Positions 1 to 10,101 of a DNA stretch of 51,299 nt are shown piece by piece. The notes below the pieces were generated by a model. The model ran no database searches. It was given only the letters and a program-made list of their open reading frames with translations, and was not told the DNA's origin. The stretch comes from Ramlibacter sp. (GTDB taxonomy: Bacteria; Pseudomonadota; Gammaproteobacteria; Burkholderiales; Burkholderiaceae_C). The position numbers and the translations under genes are program-made. Location: NCBI GenBank assembly GCA_014376765.1, contig JACMQX010000008.1, positions 1 to 51,299 of the forward strand, written 5' to 3'. Numbering within the stretch: the first letter of the stretch is position 1; every line of letters begins with the position of its first letter.

Positions 1-374
1 GGCTTCCAGATGATCATGGCCAGCGTCTGCAGCAGGATGGACATGCCGATGGCGGTGATCAGCGGCGCAAGCTTGGGGCTGTTGCGCAGCGGCCGGTAGG
101 CGACCTTCTCGATGACGAAGTTCAGCGCGGCGGCGACGATGCAGGCGATGACCATTGCAATGATCAGGATGATCCAGCCGGGCGCGCCGGGCATGGCGTC
201 TTTCATCAGGCCGATGATGGTCCAGCTCGTGAGCGCGCCGACCATGAGGACCTCGCCATGGGCGAAGTTGATGAGGTTGATGATGCCGTACACCATGGTG
301 TAGCCCAGGGCTACGAGGGCGTACATGCTGCCAAGGACCAGACCGTTGATGATCTGTTGCAGCAGGATTTCCAT
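1..374 (-). CDS. livH: Branched-chain amino acid ABC transporter permease, LivH type (3' end cut by window edge)
   Basis: The first 124 residues are present, starting MEILLQQIINGLVLGSMYAL from an ATG at 374 and running off the window at base 1. The sequence is strongly hydrophobic, with at least two membrane helices separated by the family segment GYTMVYGIINLINFAHGE, which is characteristic of LivH/LivM-type inner-membrane permeases. Such proteins pair with LivM, LivF/LivG ATPases and a periplasmic receptor to import leucine, isoleucine and valine or related compounds. The other subunits are presumably beyond the left edge. The substrate cannot be told from this fragment. The gene is read away from rarA's terminator, so it is probably a separate transcript. 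Confidence 0.9.
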   Translation of the reverse strand, partial: MEILLQQIINGLVLGSMYALVALGYTMVYGIINLINFAHGEVLMVGALTSWTIIGLMKDAMPGAPGWIILIIAMVIACIVAAALNFVIEKVAYRPLRNSPKLAPLITAIGMSILLQTLAMIIWK

Positions 375-465
375 AAGAGTTCTCCGTTTTCTTGATCGGC
401 GCAGGAACAGCGGTGGCCGTGAACCCTCTTCATCGGCCTGCCTTGTGGGCTTTACCGTTCGTCTA

Positions 466-502
466 GCAAAAAACCCGCCAGTGTTCGGTCGTTGGCGGGT
501 TT
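466..502 (-). terminator. Rho-independent terminator after rarA
   Basis: A perfect 10-bp stem (471-480 with 493-502, arm AAACCCGCCA) closes a 12-nt loop. On the minus strand it runs into a run of six T's. It lies about 20 bp past the rarA stop and ends the ftsK-lolA-rarA direction of transcription. Confidence 0.9.
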
Positions 503-522
503 GTGCGCGAATTGTAGGGCCA

Positions 523-1839
523 TCAGTTTTTGGGGTTGTTGAGCTTTTTAAGTTCACGCAGCTTGTCGGCAATGCGGATCTCCAGGCCGCGCTCAACCGG
601 CCGGTAAAACTCGGGCGCGTCCATGCCTTCAGGGAAGTAGGTCTCGCCCGCAGCAAAGCCGCCCTCTTCGTTGTGCGCGTAGCGGTAGTCCTTTCCGTAA
701 TCCAGCTGCTTCATCAGCTTGGTCGGCGCGTTGCGCAGGTGCAGGGGCACAGGCCGCGTGCCGTCCTTCTTGATCAAGGCCTTGGCCTCATTGAAGGCGG
801 TGTAGACAGCGTTGGACTTGGGCGCCATGGCGAGGTAGACGACGCACTGCGCCAGGGCCAGTTCGCCCTCGGGTGTGCCCAGCCGCTCATAGACCTCGGT
901 GGCGTCCAGCGCCATGCGCAGGGCGCGCGGGTCGGCCAGGCCGATGTCCTCGCTGGCCATGCGCACCAGCCGGCGGGCCATGTAGCGCGGATCAGCACCC
1001 CCATCGAGCATGCGCATGAACCAGTACAGCGATGCGTCCGGGTCGGAGCCGCGTACTGATTTGTGCAGCGCGCTGATGGTGTCGTAGAACTGCTCGCCGC
1101 CCTTGTCGTAGCGCCGCATGCGCTCACCCAGCACCTTGAGCAGCCAGGCGTCGGTGATGTTGGCCAGCTTTTCGCTGGCTGCCGCCACGGAGAGAGTCTC
1201 CAGGGTGTTGAGCAGGCGTCGCGCGTCACCGTCGGCATAGGCGACCAGCCTGTCCAGCGCGGCTTTCTCGAGCGGCGGCACGGCGACTATGGCCTGGGCC
1301 TTGGCCACGATCTGTTCAAGATCTGATTCCGACAGCGGTTGCAGTACGTACACCGCTGCCCGCGACAGCAAGGCCGAGTTCACTTCAAACGAAGGGTTCT
1401 CGGTGGTTGCGCCAATGAAGGTGAAAAGGCCGCTTTCCACATGCGGCAAAAAAGCGTCCTGCTGGCTCTTGTTGAAGCGGTGAACCTCATCAACAAACAC
1501 GATGGTGCGGCGCGCCTCGCCTGGCCCGTCCGGGTTGCTGCCCAGCAGGCTGCCTTGCGCCACCAGCGCCTGCTCCACGGCCTCGCGAATGTCCTTCACG
1601 CCGCCCAGCACGGCGCTGATGGTGATGAAGCGTGCGTCAAAGGCATCGGCCATGAGCCGGGCAATAGTGGTCTTGCCAACGCCCGGCGGACCCCAGAGGA
1701 TGCAGCTGTGCGGCTGACCGGATTCGAAAGCAATACGCAGCGGCATGCCTTCACCCAGCAGGTGCTGCTGGCCGATGACCTCGCCCAGCGTGTGCGGGCG
1801 CAGCCGTTCAGCCAGCGGTTGATGGGATGCGGTGACCAA
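523..1839 (-). CDS. rarA: Replication-associated recombination protein A (RarA/MgsA AAA+ ATPase)
   Basis: This 438-residue protein has the normal length and motif order of RarA/MgsA, the bacterial Mgs1/WRNIP1 family. Walker A GPPGVGKT is at about 50-57, Walker B IVFVDEVH at about 113-120 and sensor-1 GATTENPS at about 143-150. The C-terminal half matches the tetramerisation and clamp-loader-like region (segments RGSDPDASLYWFMRMLDGG and RRLVRMASEDIGLADP). The enzyme is a cytoplasmic DNA-dependent ATPase acting at stalled replication forks. It begins 13 bp after lolA ends, so the two are probably cotranscribed. The lolA-rarA order is conserved in many proteobacteria. Confidence 0.97.
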   Translation of the reverse strand: MVTASHQPLAERLRPHTLGEVIGQQHLLGEGMPLRIAFESGQPHSCILWGPPGVGKTTIARLMADAFDARFITISAVLGGVKDIREAVEQALVAQGSLLGSNPDGPGEARRTIVFVDEVHRFNKSQQDAFLPHVESGLFTFIGATTENPSFEVNSALLSRAAVYVLQPLSESDLEQIVAKAQAIVAVPPLEKAALDRLVAYADGDARRLLNTLETLSVAAASEKLANITDAWLLKVLGERMRRYDKGGEQFYDTISALHKSVRGSDPDASLYWFMRMLDGGADPRYMARRLVRMASEDIGLADPRALRMALDATEVYERLGTPEGELALAQCVVYLAMAPKSNAVYTAFNEAKALIKKDGTRPVPLHLRNAPTKLMKQLDYGKDYRYAHNEEGGFAAGETYFPEGMDAPEFYRPVERGLEIRIADKLRELKKLNNPKN

Positions 1840-1852
1840 GGCCAGTCGCCGC

Positions 1853-2497
1853 TTACTGGCGGATCACGTCCGCGCCAGCCGGCGGTTTGAAGTTGAAGGC
1901 CTCGGCGGCCAGTGATGGATTGACCTCGACCTTGCTGAAGCTCATGAGCGAGCGCTGGCCAAAGCTGTCCAGAATCTCCAGCGCCGCCAGCTCATTGCCC
2001 TTGAAGCCGATGCGCACGCTTTGCAGCTGCGCATCTTTGCTCTTGGGCGTGGCTACAGCCCATTGCATTCCGTCCTTCTCGGGGGAGGATTGCAAGTTGA
2101 AATCGGCCTGCAGGGCTTTCAAATCGGGGGCGGACGCTACCAGCGCTGCAGGAGTGGAGCCCAGCACTTGCGCCTGCTTGCGCGCTGTGACCTGGTTGAG
2201 GTCTACATCATGCAGCCACAGGGTCTGGCCATCGGCCACGATGGTTTGCTCAAAAGGTTTTTTGTAGAAGAACCTGAAACGGTTGGGCCGCAGGAATTCA
2301 AAGGTGCCGCTGGAGGTTTTGGTCCTCGAGACCTGCCCTTCCCTGGCCGGCGCCGTCACCACCTGGGTGAAATCGGCACGGCCCGAGCGGGTATTTTTGA
2401 CGAAAGCCTCGAGGCTGCCCAGACCATCTGCGAAGGCGGACTGCGCGGCCGCAGACAGCAGCAATGCGGCGATGAAGAAGGTGTTTGTTTTGCTCAT
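1853..2497 (-). CDS. lolA: Outer-membrane lipoprotein carrier protein LolA
   Basis: The 214-residue product has a signal peptide (hydrophobic core FFIAALLLSAAA, likely cleavage after SAFA at residue 23). A LolA-type beta-barrel fold follows, with segments such as RADFTQVV, SGTFEFLRPNRFRF and ADGQTLWLHDVDLNQV. LolA takes lipoproteins released from the inner membrane by the Lol ABC exporter and carries them across the periplasm. The exporter genes (45589-47539) are also in this window. lolA lies 30 bp after ftsK and 13 bp before rarA, the usual ftsK-lolA-rarA arrangement. Members of the family are about 200-215 residues. Confidence 0.96.
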   Translation of the reverse strand: MSKTNTFFIAALLLSAAAQSAFADGLGSLEAFVKNTRSGRADFTQVVTAPAREGQVSRTKTSSGTFEFLRPNRFRFFYKKPFEQTIVADGQTLWLHDVDLNQVTARKQAQVLGSTPAALVASAPDLKALQADFNLQSSPEKDGMQWAVATPKSKDAQLQSVRIGFKGNELAALEILDSFGQRSLMSFSKVEVNPSLAAEAFNFKPPAGADVIRQ

Positions 2498-2527
2498 GAT
2501 GAATAGACGCGGCCCAGGTCCGAACGT

Positions 2528-4867
2528 TCACTCCGCGCGCGCGGGAACCAGAATTTCACGCTGGCCACTCCCGGACATGGCGCTGACGAGGCCGGCTTTT
2601 TCCATGTCTTCCACCAGCCTGGCGGCACGGTTGTAACCAATCTTCAGATGTCTTTGCACGAGCGAGATGCTGGCTTTGCGGTTCTTGAGCACCACTTCGA
2701 CGGCCTGGTCGTACATCGGGTCTTTCTCGCCGCCGCCGTTGCCGCCGCCCTCGCCTGCCGCATCGCCCTCACCGTCGAGGGTGCCGCCTTCGAGCACTCC
2801 GTCAATGTAGTTGGGCGCGCCCTGCGACTTGAGGTAAGCCACCACGCGGTGCACTTCATCATCGCTCACAAAGGCACCATGTACGCGGACCGGCAGGCCG
2901 GTGCCCGAAGGCATGTAGAGCATGTCGCCCATGCCCAGCAGGGCTTCGGCGCCCATCTGGTCAAGGATGGTGCGGCTGTCGATCTTGCTGGAGACCTGGA
3001 AGGAAATCCGGGTAGGGATGTTGGCCTTGATGAGGCCGGTGATCACGTCCACGCTGGGCCGCTGGGTGGCCAGAATCAGGTGGATGCCGGCGGCACGGGC
3101 CTTTTGCGCCAGCCGGGCAATCAGCTCCTCTATCTTCTTGCCCACCACCATCATCAGGTCGGCCAGCTCGTCGATCACGACCACGATATGCGGCACGCGC
3201 TCCAGCGGCTCGGGTGCGTCAGGCGTGAGGCTGAACGGGTTGTAGATGAACTCGCCTTTGGCCTTGGCCTCGTCGATCTTGTGGTTGTAGCCGGCCAGGT
3301 TGCGCACGCCCAGCTTGCTCATCAGCTTGTAGCGGCGTTCCATTTCGGCCACGCACCAGTTCAGTCCGTGCGCCGCCTGGCGCATGTCGGTCACCACGGG
3401 GGCGAGCAGGTGCGGGATGCCTTCATACACCGACATTTCCAGCATCTTGGGGTCGATCAGCAACAACCGCACGTCCCGGGCCTCGGCCTTGTACAACAAG
3501 CTCAAAATCATGGCGTTGATGCCGACCGACTTGCCAGAGCCCGTCGTACCGGCCACCAGCACATGCGGCATCTTGGCCAGGTCGGCCACCACGGCCAGGC
3601 CGGCGATGTCCTTGCCCAGGCCCATGGTGAGCATGGACTTGGCTTCGTTGTAGGTCTGCGAGCCAAGGATTTCGCTCAGCTTGATCGACTGGCGCTTGGC
3701 ATTCGGCAACTCCAGCGCCATGTAGTTCTTGCCCGGGATGGTCTCCACCACGCGGATGGACACCAGGCTGAGCGAGCGCGCCAGGTCCTTGGCCAGGCCG
3801 ACGATCTGCGAGCCTTTCACGCCCGTGGCCGGCTCGATCTCATAGCGGGTGACCACAGGGCCGGGTGACGCGAGCACCACGCGCACATCGACACCAAAGT
3901 CCTTGAGCTTTTTCTCGATCAGGCGGCTGGTCATCTCCAGCGTTTCGGGGGAGACGGTTTCCTGCTTGACCTGCGCCCCATCGAGCAGGTCCACCAGTGG
4001 CAGCTTGCTGTCTGGCAGCTCGTGGAACAAAGGCTTTTGCCGTTCCTTGGCCACACGGTCGCTCTTGGGAACGTCTACAAAGACGGGCTCGATCATCACC
4101 GGCACGGGGTGGTGCTCCCCGCTCTCGATGCGCTCTTCAATCACGATCTCTTCCCGCTCCCGTGCGGCCTGCTGGCCAAAGGCCAGGTCCTGCGCGATCT
4201 CGCGCTTTTCACGGCGTGTTTCGATCAGGGAATAGATCTGGGCGCCAATGCGCTCGGCCACATGGCTCCAGGAAAAGCGGAACACCATGGCCGCTCCGAT
4301 CACGCCCAGGGCGATGCACAACAGGGCCGCGCCGTTAAAACCCAGCCACTTCACACTGAAGGGGCCCACGAGGTAACCGAGCACGCCGCCGGCGTGGCCC
4401 GGCAAGGCCGCCTCAAAGCGATAAAGACGCGACCATTCCAGTGTGGCACTGGCTGCAAGCAGCAGAACCAGCCCCGCCCAGAAGCCGAGGCTGCGCGTGC
4501 CTGACGCAGCCGCTGTTGATGCATGCGGCACGGCGGCTTCATCGCTGCGCATCCAGCGCGCCAGCCCTGACAGCCACGCCTTGAGGCCGGCGGCCACGCA
4601 CCACCAGGCAGAAAAACCAAGCAGGTAGTAGCTGGCATCGGCCAGCCATGCACCCAGCCTGCCGCCCCAGTTATGGACCGGGCCGCCCACGCCCGATGTG
4701 GACCAGGCTGCGTCAAGCGCCGAATGGCTGACCAGCGCAAGCAACCAGAAGACGAGGCCGATCGCACCCAGGATCAGACCAATTTCATGGCCAAAACGGC
4801 CCACCCCGGTGCGGGTTTGCCCGGTGGCAGAGGATTGGGAATTCAGCGTGTTGAGCGAGTAGGTCAT
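2528..4867 (-). CDS. ftsK: DNA translocase FtsK
   Basis: This 779-residue protein has several N-terminal membrane helices (to about residue 196), a short linker, and the motor and gamma domains. Walker A GTTGSGKS is at about 440-447, Walker B is in [14 protein letters not shown], and [12 protein letters not shown] follows. A C-terminal winged-helix gamma domain (about 715-779, with [12 protein letters not shown] and [18 protein letters not shown]) reads the polar chromosome sequences. FtsK coordinates septation with chromosome dimer resolution. The linker is short, as in other betaproteobacterial single FtsKs and unlike the long E. coli linker. It precedes lolA by 30 bp. Confidence 0.97.
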   Translation of the reverse strand: MTYSLNTLNSQSSATGQTRTGVGRFGHEIGLILGAIGLVFWLLALVSHSALDAAWSTSGVGGPVHNWGGRLGAWLADASYYLLGFSAWWCVAAGLKAWLSGLARWMRSDEAAVPHASTAAASGTRSLGFWAGLVLLLAASATLEWSRLYRFEAALPGHAGGVLGYLVGPFSVKWLGFNGAALLCIALGVIGAAMVFRFSWSHVAERIGAQIYSLIETRREKREIAQDLAFGQQAAREREEIVIEERIESGEHHPVPVMIEPVFVDVPKSDRVAKERQKPLFHELPDSKLPLVDLLDGAQVKQETVSPETLEMTSRLIEKKLKDFGVDVRVVLASPGPVVTRYEIEPATGVKGSQIVGLAKDLARSLSLVSIRVVETIPGKNYMALELPNAKRQSIKLSEILGSQTYNEAKSMLTMGLGKDIAGLAVVADLAKMPHVLVAGTTGSGKSVGINAMILSLLYKAEARDVRLLLIDPKMLEMSVYEGIPHLLAPVVTDMRQAAHGLNWCVAEMERRYKLMSKLGVRNLAGYNHKIDEAKAKGEFIYNPFSLTPDAPEPLERVPHIVVVIDELADLMMVVGKKIEELIARLAQKARAAGIHLILATQRPSVDVITGLIKANIPTRISFQVSSKIDSRTILDQMGAEALLGMGDMLYMPSGTGLPVRVHGAFVSDDEVHRVVAYLKSQGAPNYIDGVLEGGTLDGEGDAAGEGGGNGGGEKDPMYDQAVEVVLKNRKASISLVQRHLKIGYNRAARLVEDMEKAGLVSAMSGSGQREILVPARAE

Positions 4868-4958
4868 GAGCTAGGGCAACTTGGCCGCAAGCTTACCTGA
4901 AGAGGTGGCCCGCGAAAGGGGCCTGAGCATGTAATGACTGCTGTAACGGCGCCAGCAA

Positions 4959-5633
4959 TTAGCCCAGCGTCGCCAGCCTGTCCTTGACGATCATCGAGCC
5001 GTTTTCCCGGGTTTCAATGAAGCCCCGTTCCTCCAGGTCCTTCATTACGCGGCTGACCATTTCGCGCGAGGCGCCCACCATCTTGGCAATGTCCTGGCGT
5101 GAGATTTTGTCGCGGATCAGCAGTTGGCCATCGGCGTCGGGCAACGCAAACTCAAGCAGGGCGCGCGCCACGCGGCCATACACGTCCATCAAGGCCAGGG
5201 ACTCGATCTTGCGGTCGGCATGGCGCAGCCGTTGCACGAGGCCCTTCATCACCGCATACGCCATGGAGCTGTTTTCCGGCAGGCACCGCGCAAATTCGGT
5301 ACGACCGAGCACCAGTACATCTGTCTGGACTTCGGCGCGGACGCTGGCCGAATGGGGCTCGTTGTCGATCAGGCTCATCTCGCCAATGTAGTCGCCCGGT
5401 TGCATGGTGGCCAGGATCACCTCGCGGCCACGCGCGTCAGCAGTGAGCACACGCGCACGGCCCGTCAGCAAAATGAAGAGGGCGTTGGACTTCTTGCCCT
5501 GCTCAACGATGGACTCGCCGCGCTTGAAACGGCGTTTGACAATCGCTTCCGAGACAGCCTCCGCCTGGACGGACGTCAGCATCGCGAAGAGGGGGACGCG
5601 GCGCAGCAGTTCCAGATTCGACAACATCGACAT
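4959..5633 (-). CDS. Crp/Fnr-family transcriptional regulator
   Basis: The 224-residue protein has an N-terminal cyclic-nucleotide-binding-type beta roll (GESIVEQGKKSNALFILLTG, then PGDYIGEMSLIDNEPHSASV) and a C-terminal Crp-type winged helix (SRQDIAKMVGASREMVSRVM, about 173-192). The pocket segment GEMSLIDNEPHSASV resembles the cAMP-site consensus GE-L-RSA, but the arginine before SA is replaced by histidine, so the ligand is uncertain. No Fnr-type cysteine cluster is seen, so it is probably not an oxygen sensor. A GGAGG ribosome binding site lies just upstream. The gene is divergent from trxB and upstream of ftsK, the position that Lrp holds in E. coli. Confidence 0.93.
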   Translation of the reverse strand: MSMLSNLELLRRVPLFAMLTSVQAEAVSEAIVKRRFKRGESIVEQGKKSNALFILLTGRARVLTADARGREVILATMQPGDYIGEMSLIDNEPHSASVRAEVQTDVLVLGRTEFARCLPENSSMAYAVMKGLVQRLRHADRKIESLALMDVYGRVARALLEFALPDADGQLLIRDKISRQDIAKMVGASREMVSRVMKDLEERGFIETRENGSMIVKDRLATLG

Positions 5634-6742
<1,109 letters not shown>

Positions 6743-6745
6743 CGC

Positions 6746-6751
6746 TATAAT
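6746..6751 (+). promoter_or_regulatory. Consensus -10 box of the rpmB-rpmG promoter
   Basis: TATAAT, a perfect sigma-70 -10 hexamer, starts four bases after the trxB stop. No matching -35 element is visible at 16-18 bp spacing. Transcription would start near 6758, giving a leader of roughly 115 nt before rpmB. Confidence 0.65.
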
Positions 6752-6763
6752 GGAGGGCTTCGC

Positions 6764-6855
6764 TGGACGCAGGTCCGGCCGGTTACCGCCCCCGTCAGGG
6801 CGAGGTGAGGCGTCCATGTGAATGAACGCCGGGACGGTCAGGTTCAATGACCGTC
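6764..6855 (+). promoter_or_regulatory. Structured mRNA leader of rpmB (candidate ribosomal-protein autoregulatory element)
   Basis: Two independent hairpins fill the leader. The first has an outer 7-bp stem (6764-6770 with 6810-6816) enclosing an inner 5-bp stem CGCCC/GGGCG (6787-6791 with 6798-6802). The second is a perfect 8-bp stem GACGGTCA/TGACCGTC (6833-6840 with 6848-6855) and a 7-nt loop, ending 5 nt before the TAGGAG ribosome binding site. Neither is followed by a T-run, so these are not terminators. Autoregulation by a ribosomal protein is inference from position. Confidence 0.55.
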
Positions 6856-6873
6856 AGTTATAGGAGTGTCCAA

Positions 6874-7107
6874 ATGGCACGCGTATGTGAAGTTACGGGC
6901 AAAGGCCCAATGGTAGGGAACAATGTTTCCCACGCCAACAACAAAACCAAGCGCAGGTTCTTGCCGAATCTGCAATACCGCCGCTTCTGGGTCGAGACTG
7001 AAAATCGTTGGATTCGCCTGCGTATCAGCAATGCAGGTTTGCGCCTGATCGACAAAAACGGCATCGACTCCGTGCTCGCAGACCTGCGCGCACGTGGCCA
7101 AGCTTAA
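6874..7107 (+). CDS. rpmB: 50S ribosomal protein L28
   Basis: The 77-residue product starts [17 protein letters not shown] and contains [17 protein letters not shown] and the C-terminal [17 protein letters not shown], closely matching bacterial L28. The ATG at 6874 was chosen over an in-frame ATG 27 bases upstream. It agrees with family length (77-78), and TAGGAG lies 7 nt before it. The upstream ATG falls inside the leader hairpin. L28 is an assembly protein of the large subunit. rpmG follows after 9 bp, the standard rpmB-rpmG operon. Confidence 0.98.
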   Translation: MARVCEVTGKGPMVGNNVSHANNKTKRRFLPNLQYRRFWVETENRWIRLRISNAGLRLIDKNGIDSVLADLRARGQA

Positions 7108-7116
7108 GGAACCATC

Positions 7117-7284
7117 ATGGCAAAAGGCGGACGCGAAAAAATCAAGCTGGAATCCACTGCTGGAACTGGCCACTTCTACACGACAGACAAGAACAAGAAA
7201 ACCATGCCCGAGAAAATGGCGATCATGAAGTTCGATCCCAAAGCTCGCAAGCATGTGCAGTACAAGGAAATCAAGCTGAAGTAA
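7117..7284 (+). CDS. rpmG: 50S ribosomal protein L33 (zinc-free form)
   Basis: This 55-residue protein ([20 protein letters not shown] start, [11 protein letters not shown] end) aligns end to end with E. coli L33. It has no cysteines, so it is the C-minus paralogue type that does not bind zinc. A TAAGGA ribosome binding site precedes the ATG. It is the second gene of the rpmB-rpmG operon and is followed by a strong terminator. Confidence 0.98.
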   Translation: MAKGGREKIKLESTAGTGHFYTTDKNKKTMPEKMAIMKFDPKARKHVQYKEIKLK

Positions 7285-7303
7285 TTCGGTTTGATATGAA
7301 GCA

Positions 7304-7328
7304 AAGCCGCCCCCGGGCGGCTTTTTTA
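7304..7328 (+). terminator. Rho-independent terminator of rpmB-rpmG
   Basis: A GC-rich 8-bp stem (AAGCCGCC at 7304-7311 with 7316-7323) and a 4-nt loop are followed by a T-run, 20 bp past the rpmG stop. Confidence 0.92.
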
Positions 7329-7361
7329 ATGCCTCCGATTTTCTTTGAATCGGCGCTCAAT

Positions 7362-7402
7362 AACAAAAAAGCCTGGCTGCATGAGCAGCCAGGCTTTTTG
7401 TT
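7362..7402 (-). terminator. Bidirectional terminator, mainly for the desaturase gene
   Basis: A perfect 10-bp stem (GCCTGGCTGC at 7371-7380 with 7385-7394) has a 4-nt loop. It is flanked by six A's on the left and five T's on the right, so it can stop transcription from both sides. It lies 17 bp beyond the desaturase stop on the minus strand and backs up the rpmG terminator on the plus strand. Confidence 0.9.
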
Positions 7403-7418
7403 GAAACCGATCAGTCGG

Positions 7419-8633
7419 TCAGGCGTGTGCCGACCGCAGCTTCTGCGAAAAGTCTTTGAGTGCAGCAACGCCACTGGCTTCAGCGCGGTGGCACCAGGCG
7501 GCCAGGTCGGCTGCGAGTTGCTGCTGCGAGCGGCTGGTGCTCAACCACATCTGGCGCAGCTCCTCGCGCATCACCACCATCTTGTCCAGAACAGGGTGCG
7601 CGGCGCGCGCCTCGGCCAGCTGGGACACGGCCTCTGCCGGCACCTTGTCTGCGTCGCGGTGCATCCAGCGTTGCGCGGCCTTGAGGACCGACACGTCGCC
7701 TTTACGCTCCTGCAGGGCGGCGATCTCGGCCTTGCAGACGCGGCGCATTTCACGGGCGTAGCCTGCCATGACTTCGTAGCGGTTGGCGATCAGCGCCTCC
7801 AGCGTCTTCTCGTCAGCCACAGGCTTGATTTCCCCGAGTTGCAGCTTGGGCGGCGTCTTCTTGACCGTAGCCCAGCCCACTTTTTGCATCATCTGGATGT
7901 ACATCCAGCCGATGTCAAACTCATAGGGCTTGACCGAAAAACGGGCCGAGGTCGGGTAGGTGTGATGGTTGTTATGCAGCTCTTCACCGCCGATCAAAAT
8001 GCCGATCGGCGAGATGTTGGTGCTGGCATCCGGTGCCTCAAAGTTGCGATAGCCCCAGTAGTGGCCAATGCCGTTGATGATGCCCGCCGCAGTGATCGGG
8101 ATCCACAGCATTTGCACGGCCCACACGGCGGCACCCACACCGCCGAACAGGGCCAGGTCGATGATCAGCGTCAGCCCCACGCCTTGCCAGCTGAAGCGGG
8201 TGTACAGGTTGCGCTCGATCCAGTCGTTGGGCGTGCCCATACCGTACTTGGCAATCGTTTCCTTGTTCTTGGCTTCAGCGCGGTACATCTCCGACCCTTG
8301 CCAGAACACCATGTCAATGCCGCGCACCTGGGGGCTGTGCGGGTCATCAACGGTTTCGCATTTGGCGTGATGCTTGCGGTGAATCGCAACCCATTCCTTG
8401 GTCACCATGCCAGTACCCAGCCACAGCCACAGGCGGAAGAAGTGCGACGGGATGGGGTGCAGGTCCATGGCGCGGTGCGTCTGGGTGCGATGCAAAAAGA
8501 TGGTGACGCCAACGATCGTGAGGTGCGTGGTCACCAGCGTGAACAGCACTATCTGCCACCAGCTCAAATTCCAGAGGCCGTGGCCGACCCAGTCAATAAA
8601 GGCATGGAGGACGGCCGAATCAGGTAACAACAT
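7419..8633 (-). CDS. Acyl-lipid/acyl-CoA fatty-acid desaturase (membrane di-iron)
   Basis: From the ATG at 8633 this is a 404-residue integral membrane protein with the three histidine boxes of delta-9-type desaturases: HRTQTH (48-53), HRKHH (85-89) and HNNHH (220-224). Membrane helices lie around residues 26-47, 65-77 and 155-190. It would insert a cis double bond into fatty acyl chains using O2 and an electron donor. About 170 residues after the third box have no recognised domain and contain charged helices. An in-frame ATG 26 codons upstream was rejected because it adds a polar non-family extension. The gene is monocistronic, ended by the hairpin at 7362-7402. Confidence 0.93.
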   Translation of the reverse strand: MLLPDSAVLHAFIDWVGHGLWNLSWWQIVLFTLVTTHLTIVGVTIFLHRTQTHRAMDLHPIPSHFFRLWLWLGTGMVTKEWVAIHRKHHAKCETVDDPHSPQVRGIDMVFWQGSEMYRAEAKNKETIAKYGMGTPNDWIERNLYTRFSWQGVGLTLIIDLALFGGVGAAVWAVQMLWIPITAAGIINGIGHYWGYRNFEAPDASTNISPIGILIGGEELHNNHHTYPTSARFSVKPYEFDIGWMYIQMMQKVGWATVKKTPPKLQLGEIKPVADEKTLEALIANRYEVMAGYAREMRRVCKAEIAALQERKGDVSVLKAAQRWMHRDADKVPAEAVSQLAEARAAHPVLDKMVVMREELRQMWLSTSRSQQQLAADLAAWCHRAEASGVAALKDFSQKLRSAHA

Positions 8634-8759
8634 AGTTGATTTGTCTCTCAAAAAAGATACATGGGTGCGGCAAACCCGCATTGCAAGGTATTTTAGGGTG
8701 GGGCCGTGCAAAACGGTTGATTTCTCACAACTTGTACCGGGTTACTGGCAAGCCGCTGC

Positions 8760-10052
8760 TCACTTTTTTTCCCACGTGGCTGCGAAAAATCCGTCCGTCG
8801 CATGCCGGTGCGGCCACAGCCGCAGGTACTCGGTGCCTGTTACGGGGCCGCTGCACAGGCCAGCAGCACCTTGTACTTCCAGATTGGACAGGATTTCAGC
8901 CGCGGGCAGTGGGGTGAAGTCACTATTGACCTCGGAAAACGCCTGGGCAATCGCCTCGTTTTCAGCCGGCAGGATGCTGCAGGTGGCGTAGACCAGTCGG
9001 CCACCCGGCTTGAGCAGGCGCGCGGCGCTCTGCAAAATCGCAGTTTGCTTGACCACCATCTCCTCCACCGATTTGGGGCTCTGGCGCCACTTTAGGTCCG
9101 GGTTGCGCCGCAAGGTACCCAGGCCCGAGCAGGGAGCATCCACCAGCACCCGGTCGATCTTGCCGGCCAGGCGCTTGATGCGGTCGTCGCGCTCATGGGC
9201 AATGGCGGCCGGGTGCACATTCGACAGGCCGCTTCGCGCCAAGCGTGGCTTGAGAGCGTCCAGCCGGTGGGCCGAGGTGTCAAAGGCGTAGAGCCGGCCG
9301 GTGTTGCGCATGGTGGCGCCTATGGCCAGGGTCTTGCCGCCGGCACCCGCGCAGAAGTCCACGACCATCTCGCCGCGTTTGGCGTCCAGCAGCAGGGCCA
9401 GCAGTTGCGAGCCTTCGTCCTGCACCTCGACCGCGCCCCGGGTGAACACGTCCATTTTGTTGATGGCCGGCTTGCCGTCTATTCGCAGGCCCCAGGGGGA
9501 ATGCGGTGTGAGGGAGGCCTTAATGCCTTCCTTGGCGAGTTCCGCCTGCACTTGCGGCCGCTTGGCGTTCAGCATGTTGACGCGCAGGTCCAGCGGCGCG
9601 CTTCGGGCCAGGCTGTCCACCAGCGCCCAGAATTCATTGCCAAGCTGCGCCTTCAAGGGTTGGACCAGCCAGTCGGGCAGGTTGTGGCGGTGCATGTCCA
9701 GCAAGCCCGGGCCGGTGCCTGTGGGCAGCACTGCGTCGCAGGCCTGTAGCCAGGCTTTTTCGTTGTCGGTGAGCGCTGCGGCCAGAAAGTCGCGTGGGCC
9801 GTGGTAACCCAGAATCGCAAGGCGGCGCTCCTTGGGGCCGCTGCCGCCTTGGGCCAGCGCATCAAACAGCAGCTTCTTGCGCAGCACGGTGTAGACGGTT
9901 TCTGCCAGCGTGGCCCGCTCACGCGGCCCAAAAGCGTATTTGGCGCGGTTCTCGCGAAAGTAGTGCGACACCACCGAATCAGCGGGATGGTCGAATTTGA
10001 GGGTGAGCTTGACGAGTTCGGAACACGCGTCGAGCAAAGCTTTAGGATGCAT
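8760..10052 (-). CDS. rsmB: RsmB/NOP2-family RNA (cytosine-C5) methyltransferase
   Basis: The 430-residue protein has an N-terminal helical region and a C-terminal Rossmann methyltransferase. The SAM motif is VVDFCAGAGGKT (about 230-241). VDAPCSGLGTLRRNPDLKW carries one active cysteine (about 308), and YATCSILPAENE carries the second (about 358), the two-cysteine arrangement of m5C RNA methyltransferases. The most likely target is 16S rRNA (RsmB modifies C967 in E. coli), but RsmF-like specificity cannot be excluded. In E. coli the gene sits with fmt/def; here it is divergent from the DUF1653 gene with a 49-bp gap. Confidence 0.88.
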   Translation of the reverse strand: MHPKALLDACSELVKLTLKFDHPADSVVSHYFRENRAKYAFGPRERATLAETVYTVLRKKLLFDALAQGGSGPKERRLAILGYHGPRDFLAAALTDNEKAWLQACDAVLPTGTGPGLLDMHRHNLPDWLVQPLKAQLGNEFWALVDSLARSAPLDLRVNMLNAKRPQVQAELAKEGIKASLTPHSPWGLRIDGKPAINKMDVFTRGAVEVQDEGSQLLALLLDAKRGEMVVDFCAGAGGKTLAIGATMRNTGRLYAFDTSAHRLDALKPRLARSGLSNVHPAAIAHERDDRIKRLAGKIDRVLVDAPCSGLGTLRRNPDLKWRQSPKSVEEMVVKQTAILQSAARLLKPGGRLVYATCSILPAENEAIAQAFSEVNSDFTPLPAAEILSNLEVQGAAGLCSGPVTGTEYLRLWPHRHATDGFFAATWEKK

Positions 10053-10101
10053 AACCCTCTATTGTCCCACCCCCACCCACACGCCAAAGACTTTGCACGT
10101 C

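Noticed and set aside
2648-3868. Long plus-strand open frame opposite ftsK (about 400 codons)
   Set aside because: Lies entirely antisense to a clear ftsK gene; its histidine/glutamine/valine-rich translation is the typical mirror of a GC-rich gene and matches no family.
4893-4935. Short GGCCC/GGGCC hairpin between the Crp-like gene and ftsK as terminator
   Set aside because: Only 5 bp and no T-run on the minus strand.
7008-8627. 539-codon plus-strand frame across rpmB/rpmG and the desaturase
   Set aside because: It overlaps two ribosomal protein genes, two terminators and the desaturase antisense; no domain seen.
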